Source: Hydractinia symbiolongicarpus
Taxonomy: Eukaryota > Cnidaria > Hydrozoa > Anthoathecata > Hydractiniidae
Length of the DNA: 64,000 nucleotides
Assembly: GCF_029227915.1 (NCBI RefSeq)
Contig: NC_079878.1
Coordinates: forward strand, 10,540,001-10,604,000
Direction: 5' to 3'
Under the pieces are notes generated by a model. The model searched no databases. It saw only the letters and a program-made list of their open reading frames with translations, and was not told the origin of the DNA. Numbering within the stretch: the first letter of the stretch is position 1; each line of letters starts with the position of its first letter. Below, piece by piece: positions 25,709-37,631 of this stretch. The position numbers were made by a program, and so were the translations under genes.

Positions 25709-26540
25709 TGGGTATACAACTTTTAAAGAAGTGAAAAACACTACTATTTTTGTGTTTTCAACGCAAAAACTTCATCTCCATTTATCGCAAATAGCTCTCA
25801 GTAGAAGAATGGCAAACTATTCGAGCAACCGTCCTAAAATCTACAAAATGCGACTTTGGCATAAGAAATATTGAATATATACGGCAAAAATAGCATCGAT
25901 AGGAGTATATATGTTTTGCAAAGGTGATTTAAAGAATTCATTATATCAAAGCAATGACAAAAGTGCTCAAATGTTCCGTTTTTTTCACGAAAAATTTACA
26001 GGCTTGTATTAAACACTTCTTTTCCATTTTCTGCCTTAAAACTGGATTATCATTTGCAAATTTTCTGTATCGAAACCTAATTTATAAGACCTATGAAACT
26101 TGGATTTTTCCAAAGAAAAAAGAACCTTATTAAGAACGTACTGCATTCTCTGGTAGATTATTAAAAAAAATAATGAGAGTCTAAAATTAATATGTAACAT
26201 TCTTTCTTCTATTTTACTGTTATGTTAGTAACTTTAACATATGAATTTCTTTTAATCCTTAATCTGACATTTATATTTCCCTATCTTTGGAAAGAACACA
26301 AAGAACACAGGTTGAAAAAGCTTTATAAATGAGCACATCCATCATCAGTAAAAAACGTATAGAGTGATTTAATGTATGCAAAAATTTTAGTAATCTAGCC
26401 TCCCCTAAACTTTATTTGTCATATTTCCCTAAGATTAGTCACCTATAGGAAAGTAGGTAGTATGTTGTAGAAGCGTGTATAGTGGGGGAGAGAGTATAGT
26501 CAATTGTTGGCAGCAGTCTGGTATTATTTTTGTTCTTTTC

Positions 26541-26634
26541 CAACCTCGTCCCCAAGGTATTTTTTTCTTTTTGATTAATTTGATCGCTCCGTAATAACGG
26601 CTCAGGAGCGACAAGGCTCTAAGTATGGGGTTAG
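26541..26634. repeat. MITE copy, CAACCTCG family (diverged)
   Basis: It starts CAACCTCGTCCCCAAGG and ends near TATGGGGTTAG, with an internal inverted pair CGCTCCGTAATAACGG / CGGCTCAGGAGCG-like. The right end is decayed. Confidence 0.65.
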
Positions 26635-27621
26635 TTCTTTTCCTGGTTTTAAGAGTAGCGTTTAGCAGATGTTGAAACTTATAAACTCTATTCTGCAGTT
26701 TATAATTTAATGAGAAAAATATTATCTTAATAAGACAATATTATCTTCCCGGGCTTATCGTGCCTATCTCACAATCCGGTAATTTTAAAAGGGTTTGAAA
26801 GTTTTTAATGGATTTTTATTGAGACAAAAACTAGGAATTTTCAAAATTTGACAAATGAACGTTTACATTTAGGGTCTGAAATACCCCCAATTCCCGTCAC
26901 CGCAAGGCCGAAACACCGACATGCAATCTAAGTATAAGCTTTTTCTCTGATAAGAATATGCTTTATAAGAATATCAGGCTGGGATTTCAGTTTAAAAACA
27001 ATAAGCCTATTGCTAAGAACAATACTGAAATAAGAATATTGATCAGTTTGGTTATAATATTGATATGCTTATAAAAGTGTGTATCAATTAACTCAATGAT
27101 TCAAGAACTAAATACTCGAGTTTCAGACCTTTTAAATTTATTGCGAAGTAAATAAACGTCTAATTCGTCATCTAAATAACAAAGTTTATATTCTGTGAAT
27201 TAACAATTCATTCTTTTATAATTAATTCGTTAGTAGGGTATCTATAGCAACCATTTTCAACTTTAAAAATGGTAGCAGATAATAACAGATCTTTTTTATG
27301 AATGTAAACATTAATTTCTCTTGGAGCAATTAAAACGTAATGAAAGTAAAGTAGAAGTTGCCATGGGGGAAATAAATGTTAGTAAAATGGTAGCGCTGTG
27401 GCAAAACAACATGTTTGTTATCTGTTATGTGAAAGTAGGTAAGGTAGAGAAAAGTTGCCAAAAGTTTCAGTTCTAGAGATATTGTGGCTACCAACGATAA
27501 AGCCGCGTTCATTGTTTAAGTGTATAGTTAATAAAACCTTAAGCAAACACTTCTAAATTCAACCAGTGGTTGCGCAAAGTGTCTCTTCCACAAATTTATT
27601 AGCAAAGCACATATAGTAAAA

Positions 27622-30600
27622 ATGGGATGTGGAGCAAGTCGGGTGAAATGTCCGAAGTGTGAAAAATTTGAATCAAAAGACGGAGAAAGTTTGTTAAATC
27701 ACGTCGAAAAAGAACATACTATAATATGTAGCACTTGTGGACTCAAAGGATTCTCGTCAATGGATGCGCTGTCGAACCATTTCCAAAAATTACACATCGG
27801 TATTGACGATTCTTATGAAGACGGAGATATAAATACGGATGTCGTCGACGTAGTTAATGGTTCTTATAATGAAGCATCAATAATGTGCCCTAAATGCAAC
27901 GATGTTAGTTTTAATGATGGTGAAACGTTTTTGGAACATTTGCAAACTAGCCATGAGCTTGCATTACATTCTGTTTGCGAAATTGCTAACAACAACAATA
28001 ACAACAACAACAACAACAACAACATGTCGGCACCGAAACTTAATAAAAACTTAAAAGTCGGCGACAAAATTCTTGCTATGTGGTCTCGGTCGAAGTGGCA
28101 ATATTTTCACGCTACAATAGTCAGATGCATTCCAAGTGAATTGAAATATGAGATTGACTGGGATGATGGAGATACCACAGGTGTGTGTAAATCTTTGTGT
28201 ATTTTTTTCGTTAAGTAAAAACATAAGAAGAGGGGGTCGATTTAAATAATCACACGTACGTCCAAGGATAATGTCTATTAGGCGCTTGGACTCATCTTTT
28301 TTCTTAAAACTGTCTGTGCAAAATAAAAATCGGATTCCTGTTACTTTCTAATCGTAATGGTGCACAACCTCGCACCCAGAGATTCTTGCTTTTTTAATAT
28401 CGAGGCCTTTTCAGGCCGGGATTTGTGGGGCTCTAAAAAGCCGGGGGCGGGGGCTTAAAAAAACCTTGTTTCCAAAAGCGATGGAGAAAAGTTAAAATAA
28501 AATTGGGTAACATTATCCAGAATGTCTAGAATGACGTCATCATAAGTTACTATGACAACAACCGTGGTTTTACACGAAAATATTTATATCATATTTTAAT
28601 CCAGAAGCTAAGTAAGTATGATGAAAAGTCACCCCATTTCAACCCCTGATACAGTATGCTTCCGCAGTTGTTACATCATATTATTAAATTTTCTTTCGTA
28701 GGTCGCATTGTAGACTATTATAACGTAGCCGTTGATAAAGTCCCAGATGTAAAAAATGTGGGCATTGGAAGTATCATTCTGTTCCCACAAGGACAATACC
28801 AAGCGAGCGGCACTCAATTAACCGGCGGTAAGAGATGGCACCAGGGAAAGATAACCAACATATACAAACGAGACAACACAACGTACTATGATGGCGTACA
28901 TACGAAAGGTACCGAAGATGGAAAATGGGTGACGCATAAAGGATTTTCAAAACATTTTACAAGATACCAACTAGAGGATTTCCGAGTGGGTCCAAATGTT
29001 TTTGATATAATAGAAGACACGAGTGATGCTACTAAAACTGAAGATATTGATATCTATTTTTCATTTTCTGGTAGCGACGGCGGATTTACGAAGGTTGATA
29101 GCAATATTTGCGATCCGGCTGATATTGTTGCTGATTTGAAAGTAAAAGGGTTGAATGTAGTGAATGGTTCTAAGGATAATAAAAATGAGGAGTTGAAAGT
29201 AAAACTGCAGAAAATGAAAAATTCTAAGGTTTTTGTAGCGTGCATTACAGACGAGTACGCTTTAAACGATGATTGTCGAATGGAGTTTCAATATGCTAAA
29301 TCAACGTTGAAAAAACCGGTTGTGCCTTTAGTTTTCGGCGACGGAATGGAATGGATGATGACCGTAGTAGGTAGAGAGTCAGTTTTTTGTTAATAATACG
29401 TGCACTGTTTTTTTACTGCTTATGTGAATTGTTTATGGTCTTAAGAAAGAACTGAGCTTTTAGTAATGAAAAGCTTATTTGGGTTTTTTTTAAATGCCAT
29501 ACAAGTTTAGTGTCTCACTTCTCCAATTGCTTACAAAATAAACAAAGAAATCCATAATGGCTGCAGAAACCAAGTTGTCAATGAAACAACTTTTTTCATT
29601 GTTATTATAAAACTTCTTTATATAAAGTTTTTACATTCCTACAAACCTCCTCTCCGCGGTATTCAATCTGTTCAAAATAAAACCACTGCTGAGTAATTTA
29701 TTGCTGCTTGCAGACGGAATCGTGGGTTTACCACAGATTAAGAACTAGTTTAACTTTAATGCTCCTTGCTGTTTTTAAACTGGTACCGAAGAATTGTGTT
29801 TAAATGATGATAAATTGGAACCATGTTTTTAATCCATTCTTTTTTGTAACCTATCAACATTTCAATTCTTACTACTAGTGTTTATCCTGTAAAAAAACAG
29901 CGGGTATTCACAACAACTGGGTTCGATGTTGAGGTATTCATTCACCCGCTGTATATATATGACTATGTATAGGACTACTTCGTGCAGTTTTAGCAAAGAG
30001 TGGCGTTTTAGCACAATCTCGTCCCCAGGGACTATTTTGCGCCAGAATGCATACTAGAAAGCAACAAAGCAGCTCTGGAGACGAGGTTGTGATTTATCAG
30101 TCATTTCAGACAGGGAACGTGTATTAGTATAACAGATTATACTTTTTATAACTATGATTATTCTTTAGGTATGTTGTTGGCAGGAGAACTGTACATACAT
30201 TTTAAGGACAAGAGTGTTCAAAAGCTAAAATTTGAGGAAATGCTAAAGTCACTGTCACAGCATATATCGAAAAATATTGATTCGACTGTTGACGAAGACG
30301 AAAAGCATTCAAATCTGCCCCCGGGTATGTACTTCATAACATAATGATTAGCTGAAGTTTATATATGAAATCACATAGGGTTCTTTTTAATATCGAAACG
30401 GCGAATTGTTTAGTTAATTTTAAAAAATGACGTAATTCTCCATTAGTATTCCGCCAACAAATTTTAACTCGCTGGTAAAAGCCGGAAATGCAAACATTGC
30501 GCAATAATATAACTGCGCATGTGCATTTGCTGAATTTTGTTGCGTCTTGCTTTTATGGAAATTCGCTTCTAGAGTGAAATGAATTGATTATATAAATTTA

Positions 30601-33264
30601 TCTGCTATTATCTTCCCCAGGGGTTCTTGCCTCTTTTAGTATTCAGACCGGCGGCAAGGTAAGCGCTGGCGGCTTTAACATCAGGCAACAAAGCCTGTAG
30701 ACGAGGATGCTATTATTTGCTTGATATATACAAGATAAAGGTATATGCGCGGAAGTGGCTTAATTTGTGTATATAAGTGTACCTTGCTGGACATATTTTG
30801 TGATTTAGTGAAAAATGTTTTACGCTTTGAGGGATTTATTTTTTGCGAGCACGCCAGAAATATATTTGCAGATTCGTATTTTTGCAAATTCGAGGCCTTC
30901 AATATTTCTGATATGTCTAATTTTTCAACCTCGACTTCCGGGATCTTTGTCTCGTTTTTATAACGGGAAGGCGAGACGGAATAGACCTTAAAGCCTGATT
31001 ATATAAGGCGAGTTGGCTCGGTGTTGAATCGCCGCGTGCTAAGCATGATAAAATTAAACAGCTCCGCATAATGGCAGATTGCTACTAAAAAAGATTTGAA
31101 ATTATATGAGGTGAGTCAACCTGCCTAGGCGGACTGGCTCGTTTTTTTAACCCGGAACGGGTTGATTAGGCGCGTTGACTTGGTTCATATAATATCACTT
31201 TGCCGAGCCAGGGCCGGGTTAAAAAGAAGAGCATGCGCATTGTGATTTAAAACAGAAAAAGCACGATAATGGCGAGCGAAGCAGCAGACAAGAAGCTTAA
31301 GTGGACTTCAGAACTTGTGGAGCAGCTTACGCGGATTTTCTTGTTTGTGCTGTAAACGTTTTAAAAGTTCGTCTTGTTAAAAAATATGTCAATGACAAAT
31401 ACAGAACACCTTGGATTTGGAATAACAAACTATTGGCGGCCCAAATACTTAATGGTAACTTCCCTTGTTTGTTTACATCTTGCATCCGCCATCTTCAAAA
31501 AAATACGCACATTTTTTTTTTAACCCGGCAGCAGTGTAGGCTTGACCCGGGTTTTTCAAACGGGCTGGCCCGCCAACCGGGTCAACACCTAGCCAACTCG
31601 CCTCATATAATCAGGCTTTTAAATAAAAAAAATTTTCTTGACGTCCCTTATATTAAAAAGAGAAAAAAAAGAAACCCTAGGATCGAGGTTGCTAATTTTT
31701 ATTAATTTGTTTTATATTTTTGCATAGGTGACGTTTTTATATCATACTGCTGGTCAAATTCGTACCTAGCCCAGCAAAACAAACAAATAAATACATTCTC
31801 AGGTACAGAATTTTCAGATCCGAGGTTGATATCATCTCATCTAAATGAAGAAGGTATAGTCACGTGGCTTGATATTGAACGCTTAAAATCAGCGGACAAA
31901 AATGCAGGTCTATTTGAACAACTGACAAAAGCCTTAAGAGAGGCTAAAGTTTTCGTGCCGTTTATTAGTGACGAATACGCGAAAAGCGCGAATTGTAGGA
32001 TGGAATTGCAATTTTCTTTGAAATATCTTGGCAAAAGAGTTATTCCAGTTGTTGTTGGGAAAGGAAGTATGTGGAAAGAAACAGCAGTTGGAATGCTTCT
32101 GGAATCGAACGATGTGAAAATCATAAACTTGCAAAATGAGGATAATGAAACAAGCTTCAGGATAAAATTAAAAGAAATAATCAAAGCAATAAAGAAGAAT
32201 TTAAATGTCAAAACAAGTCCAAGAAAACAAAAGCTTTCTCGCGCTCCGACAATGGGTGATCATGTTATATGCCATCACGTTAATTATTGCTATTACACTG
32301 CTACTGTGATCGGTTATAATATCTCCACGATGGAGTACACTGTCAACTGGGATGATGGAGATCCTTCAGGAAGAGTACAAATGTATAATCAAGTAAGCTA
32401 AGATATTATCTCCCAACTTCGACCACAGGCCTTTTTTCTCCTTTCGTCCCGTTATAAAAAAAATAAAAAAACCGTGTGGTCAAGGTTGCTTATTTCTTTT
32501 GTCAAACTCCTTCTCAGATCCCAAAGATATTTATCTTTGCGAATCTGATGTCAAAGCTGATCTTATTTTTTTGCAAAGTTGCAGTTTTCTGGAGAAGCAT
32601 TTGCAAGGAATAAAGCTTCTGTTCATACTTCGCAGTATTTATTTTTGCATGTTGGGTCACAAAGAGAAACCTTTGTGTATATACTGCCCAAAATCGCAAA
32701 GATAAACCTAGGATAACATCAGCAAAATTAACCCCTGTTGATACATCAATTTTGGATTTTTTAACAACCTTATTCCTAAAGCCCTTTATTGCTTATTTGG
32801 AGCCTAAGAGCATAATGGTAAAAGTTTAATCGAGATCATTTCCATCGCCTGCTCTTTTTTCTTTATTAGGACAGCGCCGATGTCAAAATACATTCAAGAT
32901 GCCCTGGGGACAAGGTTGTGCAACATATTTTTAATATAATTTTTATAATACCTTTTTTCAATTTTAGGTGGCACTAGATGTTGTACCAGATCCAGATGAC
33001 GTGGGAGTTGACTCAATTATATTCTTTCCGCAAGGTTCTTATGGTGCAACCGTTGGCAACAATGATGGGGGTATCCGTTACCATGAAGGGATTATCACCA
33101 AGGTGACCAAAACAGCAAATGATATATTATTTAACGGACATCACACACGTGGCGTAGAAGATGGTAAGTCCTGTAGGTATAGAGGATACGAATATGAATT
33201 TTTAAATATTAGCATTCAAGAAATCAGAATAGCGCCATCTGCATTAGACGCCGTTACAAGATAG
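27622..33264 (+). CDS. Zinc-finger/Tudor-like/double-TIR-domain protein
   Basis: Five exons join in phase: 27622-28180, 28702-29370, 30169-30324, 31728-32392 and 32968-33264, giving 781 residues. The start MGCGAS fits N-myristoylation with a palmitoylatable Cys. Three zinc-finger-like motifs share C-x2-C-x13-H-x4-H (C10/C13/H27/H32; C36/C39/H53/H58; C89/C92/H106/H111). Poly-Asn occupies 123-134. A Tudor-like module (~146-298; VGDKILAMW, YEIDWDDGD) precedes TIR1 (~301-440). TIR2 (~463-615) begins DVFISYCW and is followed by a second copy of the Tudor-like module (~636-775; YTVNWDDGD). Both TIRs keep a Glu at the position used by TIR NADases (E381, E554). TIR domains act in immune signalling or NAD cleavage; Tudor-like folds often bind methylated peptides. 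The combination suggests a signalling or innate-immune protein, but that is inference. AATAAA at 33290 may be the poly(A) signal. Confidence 0.85.
28364..28450. repeat. MITE fragment, CAACCTCG family
   Basis: GCACAACCTCGCACCCAGAG starts the left half, in intron 1 of the TIR gene. The right terminal repeat is not recognisable. Confidence 0.6.
30011..30091. repeat. Palindromic MITE, CAACCTCG family
   Basis: Ends GCACAATCTCGTCCCCAGGG and CTCTGGAGACGAGGTTGT are inverted copies, 81 bp overall. It lies in intron 2 of the TIR gene. Confidence 0.85.
30605..30711. repeat. MITE copy, CAACCTCG family, variant centre
   Basis: It runs from TCTTCCCCAGGGGTTCTTGC to CCTGTAGACGAGG in intron 3 of the TIR gene. 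Its centre (AAGCGCTGGCGGCTTTAA) matches the centre of a related copy at 39600-39712, which defines a subfamily. Confidence 0.7.
30926..31691. repeat. MITE of the CAACCTCG family, split by a nested element
   Basis: The left half (30926-30990, CAACCTCGACTTCCGGGATC) and right half (31622-31691, ending CCCTAGGATCGAGGTTG) are terminal inverted repeats of one MITE. They are separated by the 628-bp element at 30991-31618. It lies in intron 3 of the TIR gene. Confidence 0.8.
30991..31618 (+). mobile_element. Harbinger-like non-autonomous DNA transposon
   Basis: Terminal inverted repeats of about 38 bp (AAGCCTGATTATATAAGGCG and its inverse at 31581-31618) are flanked by a TTA direct repeat (30988-30990 and 31619-31621). 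A 3-bp TWA duplication is typical of PIF/Harbinger elements. Inside is a remnant frame starting near 31269 (MASEAADKKLKWTSELVEQL), resembling the start of a Myb/SANT- or MADF-like accessory protein of such elements. It is closed by an early stop. No transposase is present. Internal inverted pieces such as AACCCGG/CCGGGTT recur. Confidence 0.75.
32412..32490. repeat. MITE copy, CAACCTCG family
   Basis: Ends CCCAACTTCGACCACAGGCC and GTGTGGTCAAGGTTGC are imperfect inverted repeats in intron 4 of the TIR gene, only 20 bp after exon 4. Confidence 0.75.
32848..32924. repeat. MITE fragment, CAACCTCG family (right half)
   Basis: The right end GCCCTGGGGACAAGGTTGTG is clear; the left end is lost or diverged. 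It lies 45 bp before exon 5 of the TIR gene. Confidence 0.65.
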
Positions 33265-34601
33265 TTGGAATTTTGTGAGAAATAACGACAATAAAGATCC
33301 TACAAAACAAGTCAACTACATGGTGGATGCCATAAAGAGAGAAAATGGATCGAAGCTGTCTTATTAGAATAGGAAAATATTTTTTCAAACATAGCTATAG
33401 GAAACTTGGGACAAATCCGTTCATGCAAAGAGAACCCTATAAAACAAAGAAAAATCCAATGCAGAATTTTAAAGCTCATATGGATTGCGGTATTCCAAAC
33501 CATTCGCTCTGCTCAAAAGATTATGACATGTGCTATGAACTGTGTGTATTCTAAAATTGTAGTGGTAGATACTTATTACAAGTCATATTAGGTAACTTGT
33601 AGTTTGCATCTTATGAATATTAATATAACCAATTAACAGAATATACACAATCTATATACACAAGAAATCCATTTTGCTATCATATTTGTTTTCCATTGTA
33701 GTATGTGTTCAATGCTTAAGACTTTATTTTAATACACACACTGCGCAAGTTTATTTGTTTTTGTTTCATATCTTTTAAAAAAAGTTTTTTACCTTTAGTG
33801 AAGATCTAGTCTCTCATCTTCAAGAACAGCTTGGTCATTATGAAAATAAAATAGATTTTTTATATGAACAGGTGTGATCTATATAGTACTTCTTCATACA
33901 TCGTTCCTTAAAAATTTAAAGCAGGGTAAAAATTTTTTCTAAGGTAACCCCAATCAAAATGGCGTCTCCTAGATGAACATTTATTGCTCTCTTAACTGTC
34001 AAAACCAAATCGTTGACAGTGTTTAGTTATCTGCACACATTTTTTATTAGTTATTTAGCTGGGGGATAGGGATTTGTGTCTGGGGGATAGGTCTTTCCTT
34101 TTGGTGTCGGACGGCCTATAGAGACGAAAATTATTAAAATAAATCACGACGCCCAGGCACTTCAAGATTTTCGCCATGAAGTTTTATCATTTCTATGACA
34201 ATTGCATAAAACACAAGCAAATAAATTAAATAATAAATATATTTTCTAAAAGAGTTTAAAAATTTACTACACAATAGCACTCTGAGTACTCCTTCAATTA
34301 AGATAACAGAGTTTCTTGGCTCAGCCAGGATGTTTCTTACCTTAAGGGAGATTTTCTGAACATTTGTGGAGTCAGACCTCTTTACTCTTAAAATTCATTT
34401 CAGCAAGATCTCTGACAATCTATTTGCGATTTAGTAGTGACTACCTATAATCACAGCCTTATGTTAATAACTGTGTTTTTTATAAAAAAAAAAGACGTGC
34501 ATTATTAGCATTTATAAAGCAGACAAATCCGTTAACATAAATTTTATTCAAAAAGTCGCCTAAATTCACTTAGATACTCGGATTCTCCCTTCCTTAGGGT
34601 T

Positions 34602-34715
34602 AGAACCAATCTCGTTCCCAGGACTTTTTGTCTCTCATCAGCGTTGCGCTTATTGATAGGTCTGACTTCGTCTGATATCCAAAAAGAGACAACGTGTCCT
34701 GGGATCGTGGTTGGG
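34602..34715. repeat. Palindromic MITE, CAACCTCG family
   Basis: Ends AGAACCAATCTCGTTCCCAG and CCTGGGATCGTGGTTGGGCT are inverted, and the inner arms GACTTTTTGTCTCT / AAAAAGAGACAAC also pair. It is 114 bp. Confidence 0.85.
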
Positions 34716-36710
34716 CTAAAAATTTATTGGGGGAGTGGGGATAACTTACAAATACCCAATCTTATAATATGAATATTTCACAAAATTGTAAGTTAAGAAA
34801 AATTCTTATAATCCAAGATTTGTGAGTTCTGTTGGCTACTCGCTACAACAAAAAACTTTAACCTGACAAGTCTAGGTTGAATTAGTTTCACTTTTGTTTC
34901 ATTGGATTGGTTGAAAATGAAACGATGGCAATTACCATGGCCTATGTTTAGCCTAGGTAACACTAATTTTGCGGTGTTCGGGTTCCCATTGTCCTCCTTC
35001 TTTTCATTTATCGTCCATAGGCACATTTAGTTGCGCAACGGAAAGTTTTATACGGAACTAAACGAAAATGAAAATTTTCTGTGGAAAAAAATCTTGTACG
35101 AAAAAAAAAGCATAAAAATAAAAGTGAGTAAATAAGAATAAACAGACTTGGCTTCCTTGGGGATGTGCAAGCGTTGATTTTGACTTTAAGTCAAAGTGCG
35201 CGTATGTTTTATTTGCCTAGAAAATTCCCTAAGATGAAAGTCCTTAATCCGCCCCTGTTGACAACTATATACTCCAAAAGACGCAATAAAAATAACGATA
35301 GTAGCTAATAATTAAATGAAACAAAAAGCATCCAGTCCAGGATGCGTGAAAGGCGAATTTTATCTAGCTATTAATTGATGATTTTAAAACTTTGACGGCC
35401 AATACTTTTTCAAGCATTCCCGAATGCTGCTACTACCAATCTTATTCTATCCTCTAGCACCAACTGAAGAAAAATGAAATTAAATAGCTCTGGAGTACGA
35501 GGATAAATGAAATTTTCCCTGATATATGTAGTATCAAGGATATATCATCTTGATATAATCAGGGAGGTTTGTACAATAGATGGAAACATGTGGTGATTCG
35601 GGCTCCATCTCGATTTGGTTCTTCTTTGTCTTCAACTGCTATAACTGAACTGCAAGAATACAGGTTTTGATGGCAATTTGTGAGATTTGAACTATTTATT
35701 TTCTTCAATTAGGATGGTTAAGCGAATTTTAATTTTGGATGCGCCATTTAAATGACAAATCCGCGAAATTTATCTAAATTATTTATTTATTTATTTAAAA
35801 AAAAAAACGAAATTGAAAAAATACATTTTGAGGATAAAACTTTTTACACTTTCAAATAGGTAGAAAATACTAAAAAATAAGAACAAGTTCTGTCGGAGCA
35901 TGCCTAATCAGAAGAAAACCTCTCTGGAAGCATTTTTTATGGTTGCGACTAGAAGTTTCAAGATATGCCTATATAAGCAAACCGGAAAATCAACATTAGC
36001 CAAGATACTTTAGTTAAATTTTTACGTCATGGCAAGTCCAACGTAGCCTTGTTAACTAAGCTTTCTTCCAGGATATCATATTCAGGTTTTAACCGAAAGC
36101 TTAGACGCAAACAAATGTCAGAGCAAATCCCTAAAATTTAAATCCACCTCATAGAACCCCGAATTACAATCAATCGATCAGCACAAAATTGGCGTGACCA
36201 CGTCTTACCCTCTTAAACAATTCAAGAATTCAATATATTTATGCGGGTGAGCGAGGCCATTTCCGCTCTAAACAAATGATTTCCTGATAGTGAGCAAAGA
36301 ATAATAGCATTAACCAATCAGGAAGTGCGGTCAGTTTTCTGGCCGCAAAAAAATCGTTTGAGAAACTCAGCATAATTTTTCTAACCTTTAACTATTCTGA
36401 TTTTCTGTTGGTAAGAAAAAATTATGTTTTTGGCTAAGTCGAACGTGTCTTCGGTGGCTAATCTAATATTAGTAACAGGTGTTTGCAACTGTTTAGCGTG
36501 AATTCGACATTATATAAGTTAAATTACATGATGGTTAATACGATGGACCCTCTGGCTCACGTTTCTTCTTAAAAAAAACACTTCTCTTTTTTTCTCTGCA
36601 ATCTTCTCTTCTGTTCGAAACACTTCTCTTCCAAAGTGAAAAAAAAACACATCTCTTTCAAATATATTGATTAGGCTAGATTTATGATAACTCACGTTCT
36701 TAAATAAATA

Positions 36711-36795
36711 ACCACCCTCGTCCCCAGGAATTTTTGCCTTTTTAAAATATAAAGAGATGACGGCGAAAATTCCTGGGGTAAATGACATCCGGTCC
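36711..36795. repeat. Palindromic MITE, CAACCTCG family
   Basis: ACCCTCGTCCCCAGGAATTT pairs with AAAATTCCTGGGGTA, with a short loop. The extreme right end has diverged. Confidence 0.75.
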
Positions 36796-37262
36796 CCAGA
36801 CAAGAAAAAGATCAAGTGTTCTTACTAATTAGTGAATCTCCAAAAATTTTATGTGTAGTGGACTATTCACCTTAGATAAAAATGTGGTATTGCATTGGAG
36901 ACATTTTTTTTCAATACACACTTTTTTTCTAGGAATAAATTGCTGGTCATTATTCTATTTTTTTATTGCTCTATACAAAATAACTTTTGTTTTTAACCTA
37001 AAATTAACATTCATTATAAAGAAAAAGCATGTGATTTGCTTGGTGGACATTACCATGATTTTGAGGACTATGGACAGCCATTTAATTTATTTTGTCATTT
37101 ATTGTGTGTCTATTAATATAAATTCGGCCACTGATCTGATTTGATTCGTGATATTATTTTATTTATGTTCATTTTAAAAGACCTGCTACAATAAGCTGTT
37201 GGGAAATAGAGCACGTGTTAACAAAGTATAGTTCTTGCGAAAAGTGACAAAAGTAAATGTCA

Positions 37263-37631
37263 GGAAGTTTCGCGGATTGAAAAAACCGCTAAATTTTTGC
37301 ATTTCGCGGGAAAAAACTTTCGCGGGTGGCCTATTTTCAGATATTTCCCGGGAAAAAAGTTTCGCGGAGAGAGAGAAAAATCAAGACAACTCTTTGATTT
37401 ATATATCCATTTTTTTTCTTCATTTTTTAATCAATTTTTACAAGTTCTTTTTTTTTCTTCTTGTCGTTTGTTTCTTGAGACATTTCGTTATTTCTAGCGA
37501 CAGGATTAAAAAATTACAAATTTATTTTTATAGAAAAATTTCGCAGGAAAAAGCTTTTGCGGTTGAACCATTTTGAAATATTTCGCGGGAAAAAACTTTT
37601 GCAAAAAGGCCGCAAAACCGCGAAACTTTCC
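37263..37631. repeat. Terminal-inverted-repeat element, TTTCGCGG family
   Basis: Left end GGAAGTTTCGCGGATTGA and right end AACCGCGAAACTTTCC are inverted repeats about 369 bp apart. Subterminal words TTTCGCGGGAAAAAACTT recur at least twice in direct orientation. Both are usual for non-autonomous DNA transposons. The open frames across it are produced by the repeat. Confidence 0.78.

Larger units (their letters stand above)
23100..27621. other. Gene-free stretch with several interspersed repeats
   Basis: No recognisable coding exon. A 75-codon Cys-containing frame at 23106-23333 has no family features. The stretch contains fragments of three interspersed repeat families (listed separately), a TAGC microsatellite at 24979-25008, and a conserved-looking 5' flank of the TIR gene after about 27500. 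Confidence 0.5.

Noticed and set aside
28025-28070. Start of the TIR-gene product at a later ATG after poly-Asn
   Set aside because: The upstream frame has three regular zinc-finger-like motifs and a good MGCGAS start, so the longer protein is better supported.
31301-31705. 134-codon frame in an intron of the TIR gene
   Set aside because: It is mostly inside the Harbinger-like element, and its frame crosses the right inverted end. It is a remnant, not a host gene.
36519-36815. 98-codon minus-strand frame
   Set aside because: It overlaps a palindromic MITE and has no protein-like features.
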